From: CAWDPQ01 sp963804245
GTDB taxonomy: Bacteria > Acidobacteriota > Vicinamibacteria > Vicinamibacterales > 2-12-FULL-66-21
NCBI GenBank assembly: GCA_963804245.1
Contig: CAWDPQ010000017.1
Coordinates: 186,001 to 250,000, forward strand
Direction of reading: 5' to 3'
DNA length: 64,000 bases
This document shows, piece by piece, positions 1-8,138 of the stretch. Numbering within the stretch: position 1 is the first letter of the stretch; each line of letters opens with the position of its first letter. The notes under the pieces were generated by a model. The model searched no databases, was not told where the DNA came from, and worked only from the letters and a program-made list of their open reading frames with translations. A program made the translations under genes and the position numbers.

Positions 1-506
1 ACCCTCTACGACATCTGGATGCTGCCCCTCGACTGCACCGATCCGGAGCGGCCGAAGGCAGGGGCCCTCGAGGAGTATCTGCGCACTCCGGTGAACGAAT
101 GGGGCGCAGTGTTCTCGCCGAACGGGCGGTGGGTAGCCTACTGCTCGGACGAGTCAGGCACGGGCGAGATTTACGTGCGGCCATTTCGCGGGCGCGGTGG
201 GCGGTGGCTCGTCTCGAGCGGCGGCATCGCCGGCACGACTGCCCACTGGCCCAGCGGCGGTCGAGCGCTGTACTACCTCAGTACGGATCGACACATCATG
301 GAGGTGACATACACGGAAGAGGGCAACTCATTTGTCGCTGACGAACCGCGCGCTGGTCGGAAGCGACCCTGCCGTTCGCGGCGTTCAATGTCAGCCCAGA
401 TACCACGCGGGCGATCATCGCGGCCCCTGCCGAACCTCTGGACGCCCGCCAAACCCTGCACGTGACTTTTCTCCTGAATCTGTTCGACGAGCTTCGCCGA
501 CGTGCG
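1..506 (+). pseudogene. C-terminal part of a kinase-type WD40/PD40 propeller protein, frameshifted
   Basis: The reading frame is open from base 1, so the gene starts before the window. The first part (FSPNGRWVAY, EIYVRPF, ALYYLS) is the beta-propeller (PD40/TolB-like) tail that follows many Ser/Thr kinase domains in this type of genome. Near base 350 the homology jumps to the next frame, which carries the typical family ending (FNVSPDTTR, then VTFLLNLFDELRRRAP, to about base 506). No stop follows there; that frame runs on across an unrelated gene on the other strand. One missing base explains the jump. I read this as a broken gene. The kinase domain itself is not visible. Confidence 0.7.
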
Positions 507-578
507 CCTGCCCTGTTCAGTGACAGCAACGACCAGTTCCAGGCGCGTGGCAATGAGCTGAAGACAGCTGGCGATCCT

Positions 579-1122
579 TCAGGTCTGCGCCGGTTGCTGC
601 GCCGTTCCAGCGAATCGTGCCTCTCTCTCGCGGGTCAGGTGCGGCACGATGCCGAGTTGCCGCTCGATCAACATCAGCTGTCCGCGGTGATGCATCTCGT
701 GCTCTTTGATCGAGAGGAGCATTTCGAATCGGCTTTTCGCCGGCTGGCCGCCTGGCATCGAGACCCTCTCAGCCAATACCCCCTCGCTCAGGCCCTCGAG
801 AAACGATGCGAACGCCTCGGCCGACCGCTGGAGCAGGTCGATGATCTCCGCCTTCGTGCGTGGCACGTGCTCCTCGGCGCTTGTCCTTCCCGAATCGTCC
901 TGAAAAATCGTAGCCTTCAAGCGATGCCACACGCTGGCTGTGCAATTCCTGCTGCCACGCGGGTAATCAGGCGATGTGGACAGCAGTTGCGAAACCGTGC
1001 GCGTGTTGGGCGCGGCTCTGTAGGTGTATTTGTCTTCCGGAATATCCTGCGGCAATGGCGATTGTGTTTTTTCGCACGGTGCGAAACGCATGGGCGAGAT
1101 GCTTGCCTCCGTAATACGTCAT
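579..1122 (-). pseudogene. DinB-family protein, multiply frameshifted
   Basis: The minus strand starts well, with GAGGAGCG before an ATG near 1122 (MTYYGGKHLAHAFRTVRKN). It then shifts frame near 1050 (to QDIPEDKYTYR), again near 985 (to PAWQQELHSQ, with a stop just before it), and again near 870 (to EEHVPRTKAEIIDLL). The last part has the DinB/DUF664 four-helix signature with the metal-site segment EHEMHHRGQLML. DinB proteins are usually about 170 residues, which matches the sum of the pieces. At least three indels and a stop codon make this a pseudogene and not a start-site problem. DinB-like proteins are putative metal-dependent thiol transferases; no function is expected here. Confidence 0.75.
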
Positions 1123-1343
1123 CGCTCCTCCTTACGCCGCGAAGGCGTCACGAAACAACAAGACGTGACTATACCAGCATGCCGGCGTGTCAGCGTGCGC
1201 CGCCACGCGCTCTCTCAAGGCGTTGCATAGGCGTTTTTCGAACAAAATGGGAAGACGGCACCAATGAACACGAGACACACCGGTCCGCTGATCCGTAGCC
1301 GATGAGTAGACGATCCCAGCGCATCTTCGACATCGGAGCTGCA

Positions 1344-2355
1344 ATGAACGAGTCGCCATCTCGATTCAGCCGACGAGTGAGTGCCATGCTACTCGTCGCA
1401 CTTGGCGTTCCACTCCATTCGCAACAACCCGCTGATTGGAAGGACCCGTCTTCCCACGTCACACGATTCGTCACCGTGAGCCAGAACGTGCGGCTGGAGG
1501 TGCTCGATTGGGGCGGTTCTGGAAGGCCCCTCGTCCTGCTCGCCGGCGGCGGTGACACGGCGCACGTATTCGACGAATTCGCGTCGAAGCTGACCGCTGA
1601 TTTCCACGTCTACGGGATCACGCGGCGCGGCTTTGGCGAATCTGGCTTTGCCCCGCCTGCCTCTGGAGCCGATGGTTACGGTGACGACGTGCTCGCGGTC
1701 CTTGACGCGCTCAAACTCGAAAGGCCGGTGTTAGTCGGACACTCGATCGGGGGACAGGAGTTGAGTTCGGTCGCGAGCAGACACCCGAGCCGCGTCGCAG
1801 CACTCGTCTACCTCGATGCCGGGTATCCCTACGCGTTCGACAATGGCAAGGGACCAGCGATGAAGGAGTTCGAAGATTTTCGTGGCCCCCAACCTCCACC
1901 ACCAACGGCAACCGATCTGGTCAGCTTTCCTGCGTTGCGGCAGTACCTACGTGCGAGTCCTTGGCTTCTCCTTCCCGGAGGCGGAGCTCCGTCAGAAGAG
2001 GCCCGTCAATCCAGACGGACACGTCGGAAGGCCGCGCAACTTTCCTGGTTATTCGAGTCTTCTGGCAGGCATGAAGAAGTACGTCGATATTCCGGTGCCG
2101 GCACTCGTGTTCTTCGGCATTCCTCACGGTCTGGGACGTTGGGTCGACAGCAGCACGGATCCGAAGGTGCGTGAGCGGGCCAGGGCCTATACCGCGGCCT
2201 TGACGCCTTTAGTAGAGCGGCAGGCACAGTCAATTGAAGATGGCATCCCAACCGCCCGTGTCGTGAAGCTCTCTGGCGCACATCACTACGTCTATTTGTC
2301 AAACGAGGCGGACGTGCTCCGTGAGATGCGCGTGTTTCTCGGCCGTCTGCGGTAA
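1344..2355 (+). pseudogene. Secreted alpha/beta hydrolase, one frameshift
   Basis: The chosen ATG at 1344 gives a signal peptide (MLLVALGVPLHSQQ), though an in-frame ATG lies upstream at 1302. The first frame holds the alpha/beta hydrolase core, with the oxyanion-side strand (PLVLLAGGGD) and the nucleophile elbow GHSIGG, Ser at about residue 134. Near 1950-1965 similarity moves to the second frame (LGFSFPEAELRQ), which continues to the C-terminal His segment (LSGAHHYVYLSNEADVL) and stops at 2355. All catalytic parts are present across the two frames, so a single indel separates it from a normal gene of about 335 residues. It could be a recent pseudogene or a sequence error. Confidence 0.72.
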
Positions 2356-2450
2356 CCCCCTTTTCAACTGATGCGAGAATCAAGGGCGTGGAGATACTCG
2401 AAGACCCGCCGCTGACCTCTGGGCTTGATCCGATCCCGTGGACGGTTTAA

Positions 2451-2840
2451 TTACGTTGCTCGTCGAGTCGGCGTTCGGAAAACGTACACGAGAAAGCCAC
2501 CAATCGCCATCCCCCCGCCGGCGTCAAGGCGCATCAACAACGGCCCTGCACTCGCGAACTTGTTTAGGACCGCTTGCGCGCGGGCAACGCCAAACCACGG
2601 CGTCGTCAGTCCCGCGATGATCACGATGAGGCCGAGCACGCGGAGCGTCCGCGGTGCCCGCGATGCTGGCGCGGCGAGCACGAACAGCAGCCCAATTGCG
2701 ATTCTCAGGGCGGCGATCGCGTAAAGTCCGGCCGGCGTAATCACCGAGCGCTCCAGTGAGAGGCGCAGATCGGGTGCCGCAAAGCTGATCGCACTCCAGA
2801 GGATGACAAATGCGCCAATAACGAGCCCGAGCCGTCGCAT
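2451..2840 (-). CDS. Small integral membrane protein
   Basis: The frame is open further upstream into an IS3 transposase stub, but the ATG at 2840 starts a coherent protein of 129 residues (MRRLGLVIGAFVILW). It has about four hydrophobic segments: near residues 3-20, 38-55, 65-80 and a C-terminal one ending in FLVYVF. Short basic loops separate them. I do not recognise the family; it resembles many unassigned DoxX-sized membrane proteins. The IS fragment is fused in frame upstream, so the original promoter region was probably replaced by the insertion. Confidence 0.55.
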   Translation of the reverse strand: MRRLGLVIGAFVILWSAISFAAPDLRLSLERSVITPAGLYAIAALRIAIGLLFVLAAPASRAPRTLRVLGLIVIIAGLTTPWFGVARAQAVLNKFASAGPLLMRLDAGGGMAIGGFLVYVFRTPTRRAT

Positions 2841-2915
2841 GGCGAATCGTTTCAGCGTCCTGGCGCGCGGTGCGTGTGATCCGGTGGACGGTTCGTTCAC
2901 GCGGGCTTGGGTCAT

Positions 2916-3083
2916 CGCTCGTCGCTCGAAGGCGGCCGGACTGATCTGGCCGAGGGTCGAGTGCCGGCGCCGTTGGTTATAGAACACTTCGATGTAGTCG
3001 AACAACTCCATCTTGGCCTCGCCGCAGCTGTCGAACCGATCCCGGAGCTCGCTCTTCACCAGGCGGACCCGGCGCAGCTTCAC
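2916..3083 (-). mobile_element. IS3-family transposase C-terminal remnant
   Basis: This stub contains the end of an IS3-type rve integrase domain: AKMELFDYIEVFYNQRRRH followed by STLGQISPAAFERR. That is the usual C-terminus of IS3/IS2-group OrfB, including the last acidic residue region. A stop codon precedes it directly upstream, and the rest of the transposase and the terminal inverted repeats are not seen. It reads in frame into the neighbouring membrane protein. It is a dead fragment and marks past insertion next to the tRNA-derived repeat at 3239. Confidence 0.85.
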
Positions 3084-3238
3084 GGACGACTACAAGACGG
3101 TGTCGTGCGGAACGCGGAACAAGATTGACCACGCCGAGAGGGCTGCCGCACGACGCCACCGGAATGATTGACGCCGCCGCCGCGACAGAGACAATCGGGG
3201 ACGGGCGGCCGTGTCAGGAATCCCATCGAAGATTTTGG

Positions 3239-3293
3239 TGCCGGGGGCGGGGATCGAACCCACACGGCCTTCCGGCCACGGGATTTAAGTCCG
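3239..3293 (-). repeat. Duplicated 3' half of tRNA-Leu(UAA), likely attachment site
   Basis: This stretch matches the 3' half of the complete tRNA-Leu at 6567-6650 almost base for base: acceptor strand, T arm, variable arm and into the anticodon stem, with one T missing in the anticodon loop. The match ends near 3293, and the D arm and 5' acceptor strand are absent. A 3' tRNA fragment in the same orientation downstream of the intact tRNA is the usual scar of site-specific integration by a tyrosine recombinase. Confidence 0.8.
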
Positions 3294-3563
3294 AAACTGC
3301 TTTTTAGAACACGCCTGAATTCGCAGATTCCCTAACGATTTCACCGCCCTGGTTCGCCCCGGTCCGCCCAAGTCCGCCGTGGATGGTTAGCGCTACGGTT
3401 CTCGATCGGCACGTCAATCGAGAGCGGTGGCAACTCTCCCGAGCAATCCGGCAGTACCCGCCGGTGCAGTGCGTATTGAGAGGCGAGTGTGTATTGGGAG
3501 GCGCAGGAGTAGCGCAGATCTACATACTCGTAGCGCGGTTGACACGGCTCGATAGCCGGTCGG

Positions 3564-3725
3564 CTAGGGCGTTCTTCGTGGGAACCCGAATTGCCCGGCT
3601 AGCGTTTCGAGGTATCGATCCGCTTGTCCGGCGATCTGTGTGCAAGCAAACACGATGAAGGCAACGAACGCGACGAGTGCAGATGCGAGGCCGATGGCGA
3701 GCGACTGAGCATCCATTGCGAACAT
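3564..3725 (-). CDS. Small single-span membrane protein
   Basis: A GGAGGA box lies a few bases before the ATG at 3725, so I prefer this start over the longer frame. The 53-residue product starts MFAMDAQSLAIG and has one hydrophobic segment (about residues 8-29, ending VFACTQ) and a short polar tail (ADRYLETLAG). No family is recognised. It lies inside the tRNA-bounded segment, alone and with no obvious operon partner. The ribosome site and the clean membrane span are the only support. Confidence 0.45.
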   Translation of the reverse strand: MFAMDAQSLAIGLASALVAFVAFIVFACTQIAGQADRYLETLAGQFGFPRRTP

Positions 3726-4367
3726 TGGGTCCTCCAAACGGAGTCCTTCTCGTTGCACGAGCCGTACCACTGAACGTTTTTGTGATCGCGTGGATGTCGC
3801 AAGTCTATAGGGTGCTCATGACGGTGACATGACGAGAGTAGTGGGGGCAAGAATCAAAGGGAGGGAGACCTGCCGACGCGCTGACCGCGAGCAATCGGCT
3901 AGACCCTCGAGTCGCACGATGGCCCTGGCCGCGACGCGCCTCCGGCTGCGAGCCGCCGAGCTCGCCCTGGCGTCGATGACCCGCAAAACGCAACTGAAAC
4001 ACGAACGGAGAAAATGTGCTGAAAGAAATCGTCGGAAAAGGGCAAGTGGTGCCCGCAGGCGTTGCGATGCCGCAATGTTTGAAATTGAATTCGGAACCGT
4101 TCACCGGTCACGTCCCCCACAACGCGCGAAGAGTCGATCCGATCGAGTACGTCAAGGCGAACGAACCAAGACGTGAACCTCCGGCGCCACGCGAACTCAC
4201 CACAGTGGACATCCTGCACGTTTCCGCTGGAAGCCGGCTCAATTCGCAGTGGCCAAGCCGGTCGGATTCCCGGCTCGTTCGGGCTGGCGTGGTACCGATG
4301 ACTTTTGGCTCGAGCCGATCGTGGACTCGTGGGCCGTCAAGATCCGGGATCTCGGGATCGGTGGCCG
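3726..4367. other. No supported gene
   Basis: Several overlapping open frames occur on both strands (for example 3829-4176 plus and 3899-4219 minus), but none has a recognisable domain, a clear ribosome site or a believable composition. The stretch lies within the tRNA-bounded segment and is probably decayed or non-coding. Confidence 0.5.
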
Positions 4368-4682
4368 ATGACCTCCGCGACAGCAGACACGTTCATCCGC
4401 GGCACAGTGGCATCCTGGGACCTCTCGCGCCACCGCGGGCTACTTGTTGCCGATGCCGGCGGCCTCGAGATACCGGTCGAAGGCGACTGCTTCGACGGTT
4501 TCAGCGTGACCGCGCATCCTGGATTGCCCTGTGAGTTTCGAACAGTGAGACCATTGCCGGCCGTCGTGCGATCCACGTCAGGCCAGTTACAAGCTAGGGA
4601 GCCCACGCCGGGATATCGCCGGCGTCCTGGACAGGGGAAGCGGCGTTCCGCGGGCCATCACGCGGGCGCCGCGGCTCTGTAA
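4368..4682 (+). CDS. Hypothetical protein with faint cold-shock-like N-terminus
   Basis: From the ATG at 4368 the product begins MTSATADTFIRGTVASWDL. The stretch GTVASWDLSRHRGLLVADAG, followed by a hydrophobic strand and EGDCFDGF, has the spacing of a cold-shock (OB) fold, where GTV...G.G.I...G begins the domain. The aromatic RNA-binding motifs are not conserved, so this is only a resemblance. The last 40 residues are Arg/Pro-rich and look like run-on reading. It may be a decayed gene of the island. Confidence 0.25.
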   Translation: MTSATADTFIRGTVASWDLSRHRGLLVADAGGLEIPVEGDCFDGFSVTAHPGLPCEFRTVRPLPAVVRSTSGQLQAREPTPGYRRRPGQGKRRSAGHHAGAAAL

Positions 4683-4972
4683 GCGCGACGCCGAGCTGTG
4701 GCTAGAACCGCGGTGTATCCGCGGGCCGATCCTGAGAGATCGACCGGCCCACTCTCTTCGGGTGATATCGTTCTCTGAAAACCAAATACTGAAGACCAAG
4801 AGCGCCAGCGGATCAGGACGGTGCGATTCGTTGGCGCTCTATCGCTGCCGCCTCCGGTATCCCGTGCCCGAGCCTACGTAACCAGAGGCGTCGGGCCACA
4901 CGCGGGTCGCTTCTGAGGCCAGCCGGTGCGTGTGAATGGCGGCATTTGGTTTGCTTTGGCGCAGCCCATCCT

Positions 4973-5218
4973 GTGAGTTCCGACACCCTCGAAGTGATTC
5001 CGTTTCGGCTTCCGGCTGAATGTCCGTACTGCGGTACGGTGAGATCCCGGAAGCCACTATTCGTCGCCGCTCCGTCCTGCAGACGTGGTGCTGCCGAACC
5101 TGCGGCCCGCGAATGGCCGATCACAGAACAGCAGACATTCGAGCGGCGCGTCGGCCCTGCGGATCGGCGACGCACCACTCGCGCAAAGCGCCGCGGCCCG
5201 CAAACCCTTTCACTCTGA
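4973..5218 (+). pseudogene. Small zinc-ribbon protein with two compensating frameshifts
   Basis: A GTG at 4973 starts SSDTLEVIPFRLPAECPYCG, the first knuckle (CPYC) of a zinc ribbon. The second knuckle (TWCCRTCG) is found in another frame at about 5085-5108. The original frame then resumes with REWPITEQQTFERR and GPADRRRTTR and stops at 5218. So a short out-of-frame block of some 25 bases removes the second cysteine pair while the rest of the protein stays readable. Without it the ribbon could not bind zinc. No strong ribosome site was seen. It lies just upstream of the intact small gene at 5246. Confidence 0.45.
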
Positions 5219-5245
5219 ATCTGGGCTTTAGTAGGAGGACGGCGT

Positions 5246-5437
5246 ATGGAGCACAAGCTAACCATCTGGTCGGAGGGCGACTGGCGCTGCGAGTTGCATC
5301 CGGCGCCGAGAGGAGAGGTCCGTTTAAAACTCTTTCGCGGCGACGAGATGATCGTGGTTGAGGCAACGTCGGTCGGGCAGTTAGCGTTTACACGCGCCGA
5401 TATGCTGCGCAAGACGTTCTGCGTCGGAAGGCAATGA
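5246..5437 (+). CDS. Small hypothetical protein (63 aa)
   Basis: AGGAGG stands about 8 bases before the ATG at 5246, a strong ribosome site for this window. The product (MEHKLTIWSEGDWRCEL...) reads as a small beta-rich soluble protein with alternating hydrophobic and charged residues and no membrane segment. I do not recognise a family. It follows a broken zinc-ribbon gene in the same direction and lies inside the tRNA-bounded segment. Ribosome site and ordinary composition make it likely to be a real gene. Confidence 0.55.
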   Translation: MEHKLTIWSEGDWRCELHPAPRGEVRLKLFRGDEMIVVEATSVGQLAFTRADMLRKTFCVGRQ

Positions 5438-5519
5438 ATTAAACCATCCAATACGTATCCTCTAAGTGTGATGCTTGCTGTGAATCCGCCTGCCCTGCGG
5501 CCAATGCGTCCGCATTCCT

Positions 5520-5646
5520 GAGCCTTTCGACGACTCCGATTGGCTGTACGCAGCTGAAGTTCGACGGCTTCCGTGCGCTCGCGCACGTCATCGGCCATCA
5601 CTGCCAGCTCGTCTCCCGCAACGGCCACGCGCAGCGCTGTCTATCT
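5520..5646 (+). pseudogene. ATP-dependent DNA ligase fragment carrying the KxDG motif
   Basis: Translating 5520-5552 gives EPFDDSDWLY, and after a one-base frame change 5554 onwards gives LKFDGFRALAHVIGHHCQLV then SRNGH. This is the nucleotidyltransferase start of ATP-dependent (LigD/LigC-type) ligases: the adenylated Lys lies in K-F-D-G and the RxG element in SRNGH. Only about 40 residues remain; upstream and downstream sequence no longer matches. It is a remnant, but it shows that the tRNA-bounded segment once carried a DNA ligase, perhaps of a non-homologous end-joining type. Confidence 0.65.
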
Positions 5647-5677
5647 CCAACCCTTCGCCATCAGTGCTGCCTTCCAC

Positions 5678-6178
5678 CTATTTCCCGGCTGTGACTCGAT
5701 GATAAACCATCGTCTCTTGTAACGTCTGGCCGTCCTTCGATTTCGACGTGACGACGTCGGTGAGGGTGTTTCCATCTGCCGAGAGGGTTGCGCGCCCGTC
5801 GAACGAGGATCCGTCGGTGCTACCCTCGCCGTGTCGAAGCAATGCGCCGTCCTTGTCCCGGGTTAAGCCTTCCTGCACGAGGACCTGACCTTTGGAATCC
5901 TTCAGGGGCTGCAGGCTCCCGTCTAGCGGTCCGCTCCACGAGAACGACATCGACTGCCCCTTCGCCTCGACTATATCGATCCGCCACGAAGTCAATTCCG
6001 GCGTATCTTTCAGAATCGTGAGCGTAATCGCCTTTGGAGCCGGACCGGAACCCAAGCTGCTCTTCGCAAGATCGAGTTTCCACGTGCCCACCATTGATGT
6101 TTGCGTTGCGTTCGTTTGCGTGGATGCGTTGAACGAACCAAGTCCCAAGAGAGCGACTACGAGAGCACACATGGTCAT
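5678..6178 (-). CDS. Secreted hypothetical protein, lipocalin-like beta barrel
   Basis: AAAGGAA stands before the ATG at 6178, which I prefer to the longer open frame upstream. The 166-residue product has a signal peptide (MTMCALVVALLGLGSFNAST) and then MVGTWKLDLAKSSLG, the usual opening of small secreted proteins that measure deviation from baseline (lipocalin/DUF-type barrels, G-T-W-x-L/N). The body alternates short strands and ends in DGNTLTDVVTSKSKDGQTL. It is exported, probably to the periplasm. It is the gene nearest to the intact tRNA inside the bounded segment; no integrase is present. Function unknown. Confidence 0.65.
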   Translation of the reverse strand: MTMCALVVALLGLGSFNASTQTNATQTSMVGTWKLDLAKSSLGSGPAPKAITLTILKDTPELTSWRIDIVEAKGQSMSFSWSGPLDGSLQPLKDSKGQVLVQEGLTRDKDGALLRHGEGSTDGSSFDGRATLSADGNTLTDVVTSKSKDGQTLQETMVYHRVTAGK

Positions 6179-6566
6179 GGGAATTCCTTTCGGCGCGCGC
6201 TGACACGTCGAGCGGCGCGAGATGGGACTGATTGCGGTTAGCCCACATCGACCACTTGCACACGGACTATTCGCACTGGGCACTTCAGCAGTTTCCGCCT
6301 TCCAGGATTCTTGCGTGTCGAGCACTTCGTCAGACGACTTGCAAACCTGTGAACGCATCAACTCGCCGACCATCAGTCGCAACTCGAAGCCGAACTCGTG
6401 CGACCAGAGCTGGCAGCGCGCCTCGCGGTAACGCTGGCCAGGCATCGCCGAGTTCGACGGGATGACCGGACCAGAAGGGACGCAAACAGACGGACATCGC
6501 CTACGAGTCTATTGCAGCGCCAGGTGCGTAGCTCTGCTGCGGACCGGTCGGAAGCCGTTTGGGGGG
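6179..6566. other. Intergenic, no supported gene
   Basis: This stretch between the secreted-protein gene and the tRNA holds only short overlapping open frames without domains. An integrase would be expected next to the tRNA in an intact island, and none is found on either strand. Confidence 0.5.
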
Positions 6567-6650
6567 TGCCGGGGGCGGGGATCGAACCCACACGGCCTTC
6601 CGGCCACGGGATTTTAAGTCCCGAGCGTCTGCCAGTTCCGCCACCCCGGC
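6567..6650 (-). tRNA. tRNA-Leu (anticodon UAA)
   Basis: On the minus strand the 84-base sequence folds as a class II tRNA. Acceptor strands GCCGGGG and CCCCGGC pair, the D arm is GGCGGAACTGGCAGAC, and the anticodon stem CGGGA/TCCCG closes a CTTAAAA loop giving anticodon TAA. A variable arm (GCCGGAAGGC) and a GGTTCGATCC T loop follow, with discriminator A. CCA is not encoded. It reads UUA leucine codons. Its 3' half is duplicated at 3239-3293, marking it as an integration target. Confidence 0.93.
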
Positions 6651-6704
6651 TCCTGCACATTCTACGCGGTTCTCCACGTATTACTCTCACTGCCGTGGGA
6701 TTGC

Positions 6705-7436
6705 TTGCCCCACATCTCAGTTCACAGAATCACGCGGCGCTACTGCGGGAGGCGCCCCACAAGAGCAAGCGCGATGTCGAGCGCATGGTGGCATGCTTGC
6801 GTCCGCAGCCGCCCGTACCGGCTATGGTTCGCAGGCTGCCGTCACCACGGCCAACAGCGATGCCTGACGTTGAAGCATGGCGAAATCTCCCGATGGTGGT
6901 GCAATGCCACCACCAAGGCACCTGCGCCGTCGGCTATCGCGCGGGCGGTTGTAGCACCTCTGGCACCGCATCGCTGCAAGGTGCAGCTGACAATTGGACA
7001 AGACACTCATGACAAGTTGCGGCGGGTGCAGGATCTACTGCGGCACAGTATTCCGACTGGGGATCCGGCAGCGATCCTCGATCGTGCGCTGACGCTCCTG
7101 CTGGCCGAACTCGAGCGGACCAAGTGTGCGGCGACGGAACGTCCACGTCGTGTGCCGGATGTGAGGAAGCGGTCGCGTCACGTTCCTGCAACCGTCAAGC
7201 GGGCTGTGTGGTCGCGAGACAAGGGCCAGTGCGCCTTCGTCGGAAGCAACGGCCGCTGCCCGGAACGCGGCTTCCTGGAATTCCAGCACGTCCAACCCCA
7301 CGCGGCTGGTGGCGACACCACGGGGGCGAACATCGAATTGCGCTGTCGTGCCCACAATAACTATGAGAAAGACCAATTCTTCGGTGTGCTGCCGTCAATT
7401 GTGAGAGAGCGTGGACCGGCGTATGCCGTCGGGTAA
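6705..7436 (+). pseudogene. HNH endonuclease, eroded N-terminus
   Basis: The C-terminal part from about 6930 is clear: VVAPLAPHRCKVQLTIG, a helical segment (DKLRRVQDLLRHSIP), then the HNH core with RDKGQCAFV, FQHVQPHAAGG, NIELRCRAHNN. The His-Asn-His triad is in place and a Cys pair brackets it. Related proteins have an N-terminal helical domain of some 200 residues; the open frame upstream (from 6705) does not resemble it and pieces seem to lie in other frames. The gene is probably a 5'-truncated or frameshifted copy beside the tRNA island border. The coordinates give the open frame, not a proven start. Confidence 0.6.
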
Positions 7437-7612
7437 CTCGGTCCGGACCGAGTCGAGGAGTACAGCACCGCCCGCCGGCGATTTCGATGTGTGAACGGTT
7501 CCGGTCTGCAGCAAGCCCCTCGCCCGTGCGATAACTAGCGTGGAAGCATTTCGTCGCCCGGATGGCGCCGGACCGGGCTGCTCCAACAGCGCTTCAAAAC
7601 CATGAGCGTCAC

Positions 7613-8105
7613 ATGAACGACAAACGAAACAGGCCTCGACTATTCGCCGCGGCGTTCCTGACCGCAGGAACGATCCTCGCGCCTGAGCCCGCCTCCGCCT
7701 GCGACTGCATGCGGGGCAAACCTCTGTCCGCCGACGTCCGCAGCGAAGTGCCGGTCATCTTCGCCGGAACGGTCGTCGAGATTACCGAGCGCAACGAGCA
7801 CAGCACGACCACCTACGATGGCGGGGCGAAGACGAGCGTGCGGCCCCTGGACCGGCGCGTGGTCTTTCGGGTTTCGGAAGGATGGCGCGGCGTGATGCGG
7901 GAGAAGTTCGACGTCGGCGCCGAGGTCAGCGACTGCATGTTCCCGTTCGAGATCGGACGCCGCTATGTGGTCTTCGCGCACAAGGATGCGCGCGGCCGCG
8001 CGTGGACGAGCATCTGCACGCGCACGATTCAGGACCGACAAGGCAGAGGACATCGTTCGGACACTGGGGACGCCATCGTTCAAACCGCACGCGGCAAACC
8101 CCTGA
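7613..8105 (+). pseudogene. Secreted NTR/TIMP-like protein, late frameshift
   Basis: The ATG at 7613 starts a signal peptide (LFAAAFLTAGTILA) followed directly by ACDCMRGKPLS, a cysteine-led mature start, and VIFAGTVVEITER. Cys-x-Cys at the mature N-terminus followed by FxGxV is typical of netrin/TIMP-like (NTR) secreted domains. A second Cys pair comes later (VSDCMFPFEIG and SICTRT). Near 8035 similarity seems to move to another frame (KAEDIVRTLGTPSFKP, stop at 8103-8105); the original frame runs on to 8152 with poor composition. I therefore suspect one indel close to the end that changes only the tail. Exported, function unknown. Confidence 0.5.
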
Positions 8106-8138
8106 AGAACCCCTCGTGGAGAACCTCATGTGGCCCCC

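Noticed and set aside
462..1298. Long plus-strand frame of 278 codons
   Set aside because: Only its first 15 residues belong to the kinase-tail ending; the rest is antisense to the DinB remnant and has no domain.
3829..4219. Overlapping frames on both strands
   Set aside because: No ribosome site, no motif, Arg-rich run-on composition.
4813..5628. Minus-strand frame of 271 codons
   Set aside because: It is antisense to the zinc-ribbon, small-gene and ligase fragments, has Arg/Ser-rich composition and no ribosome site.
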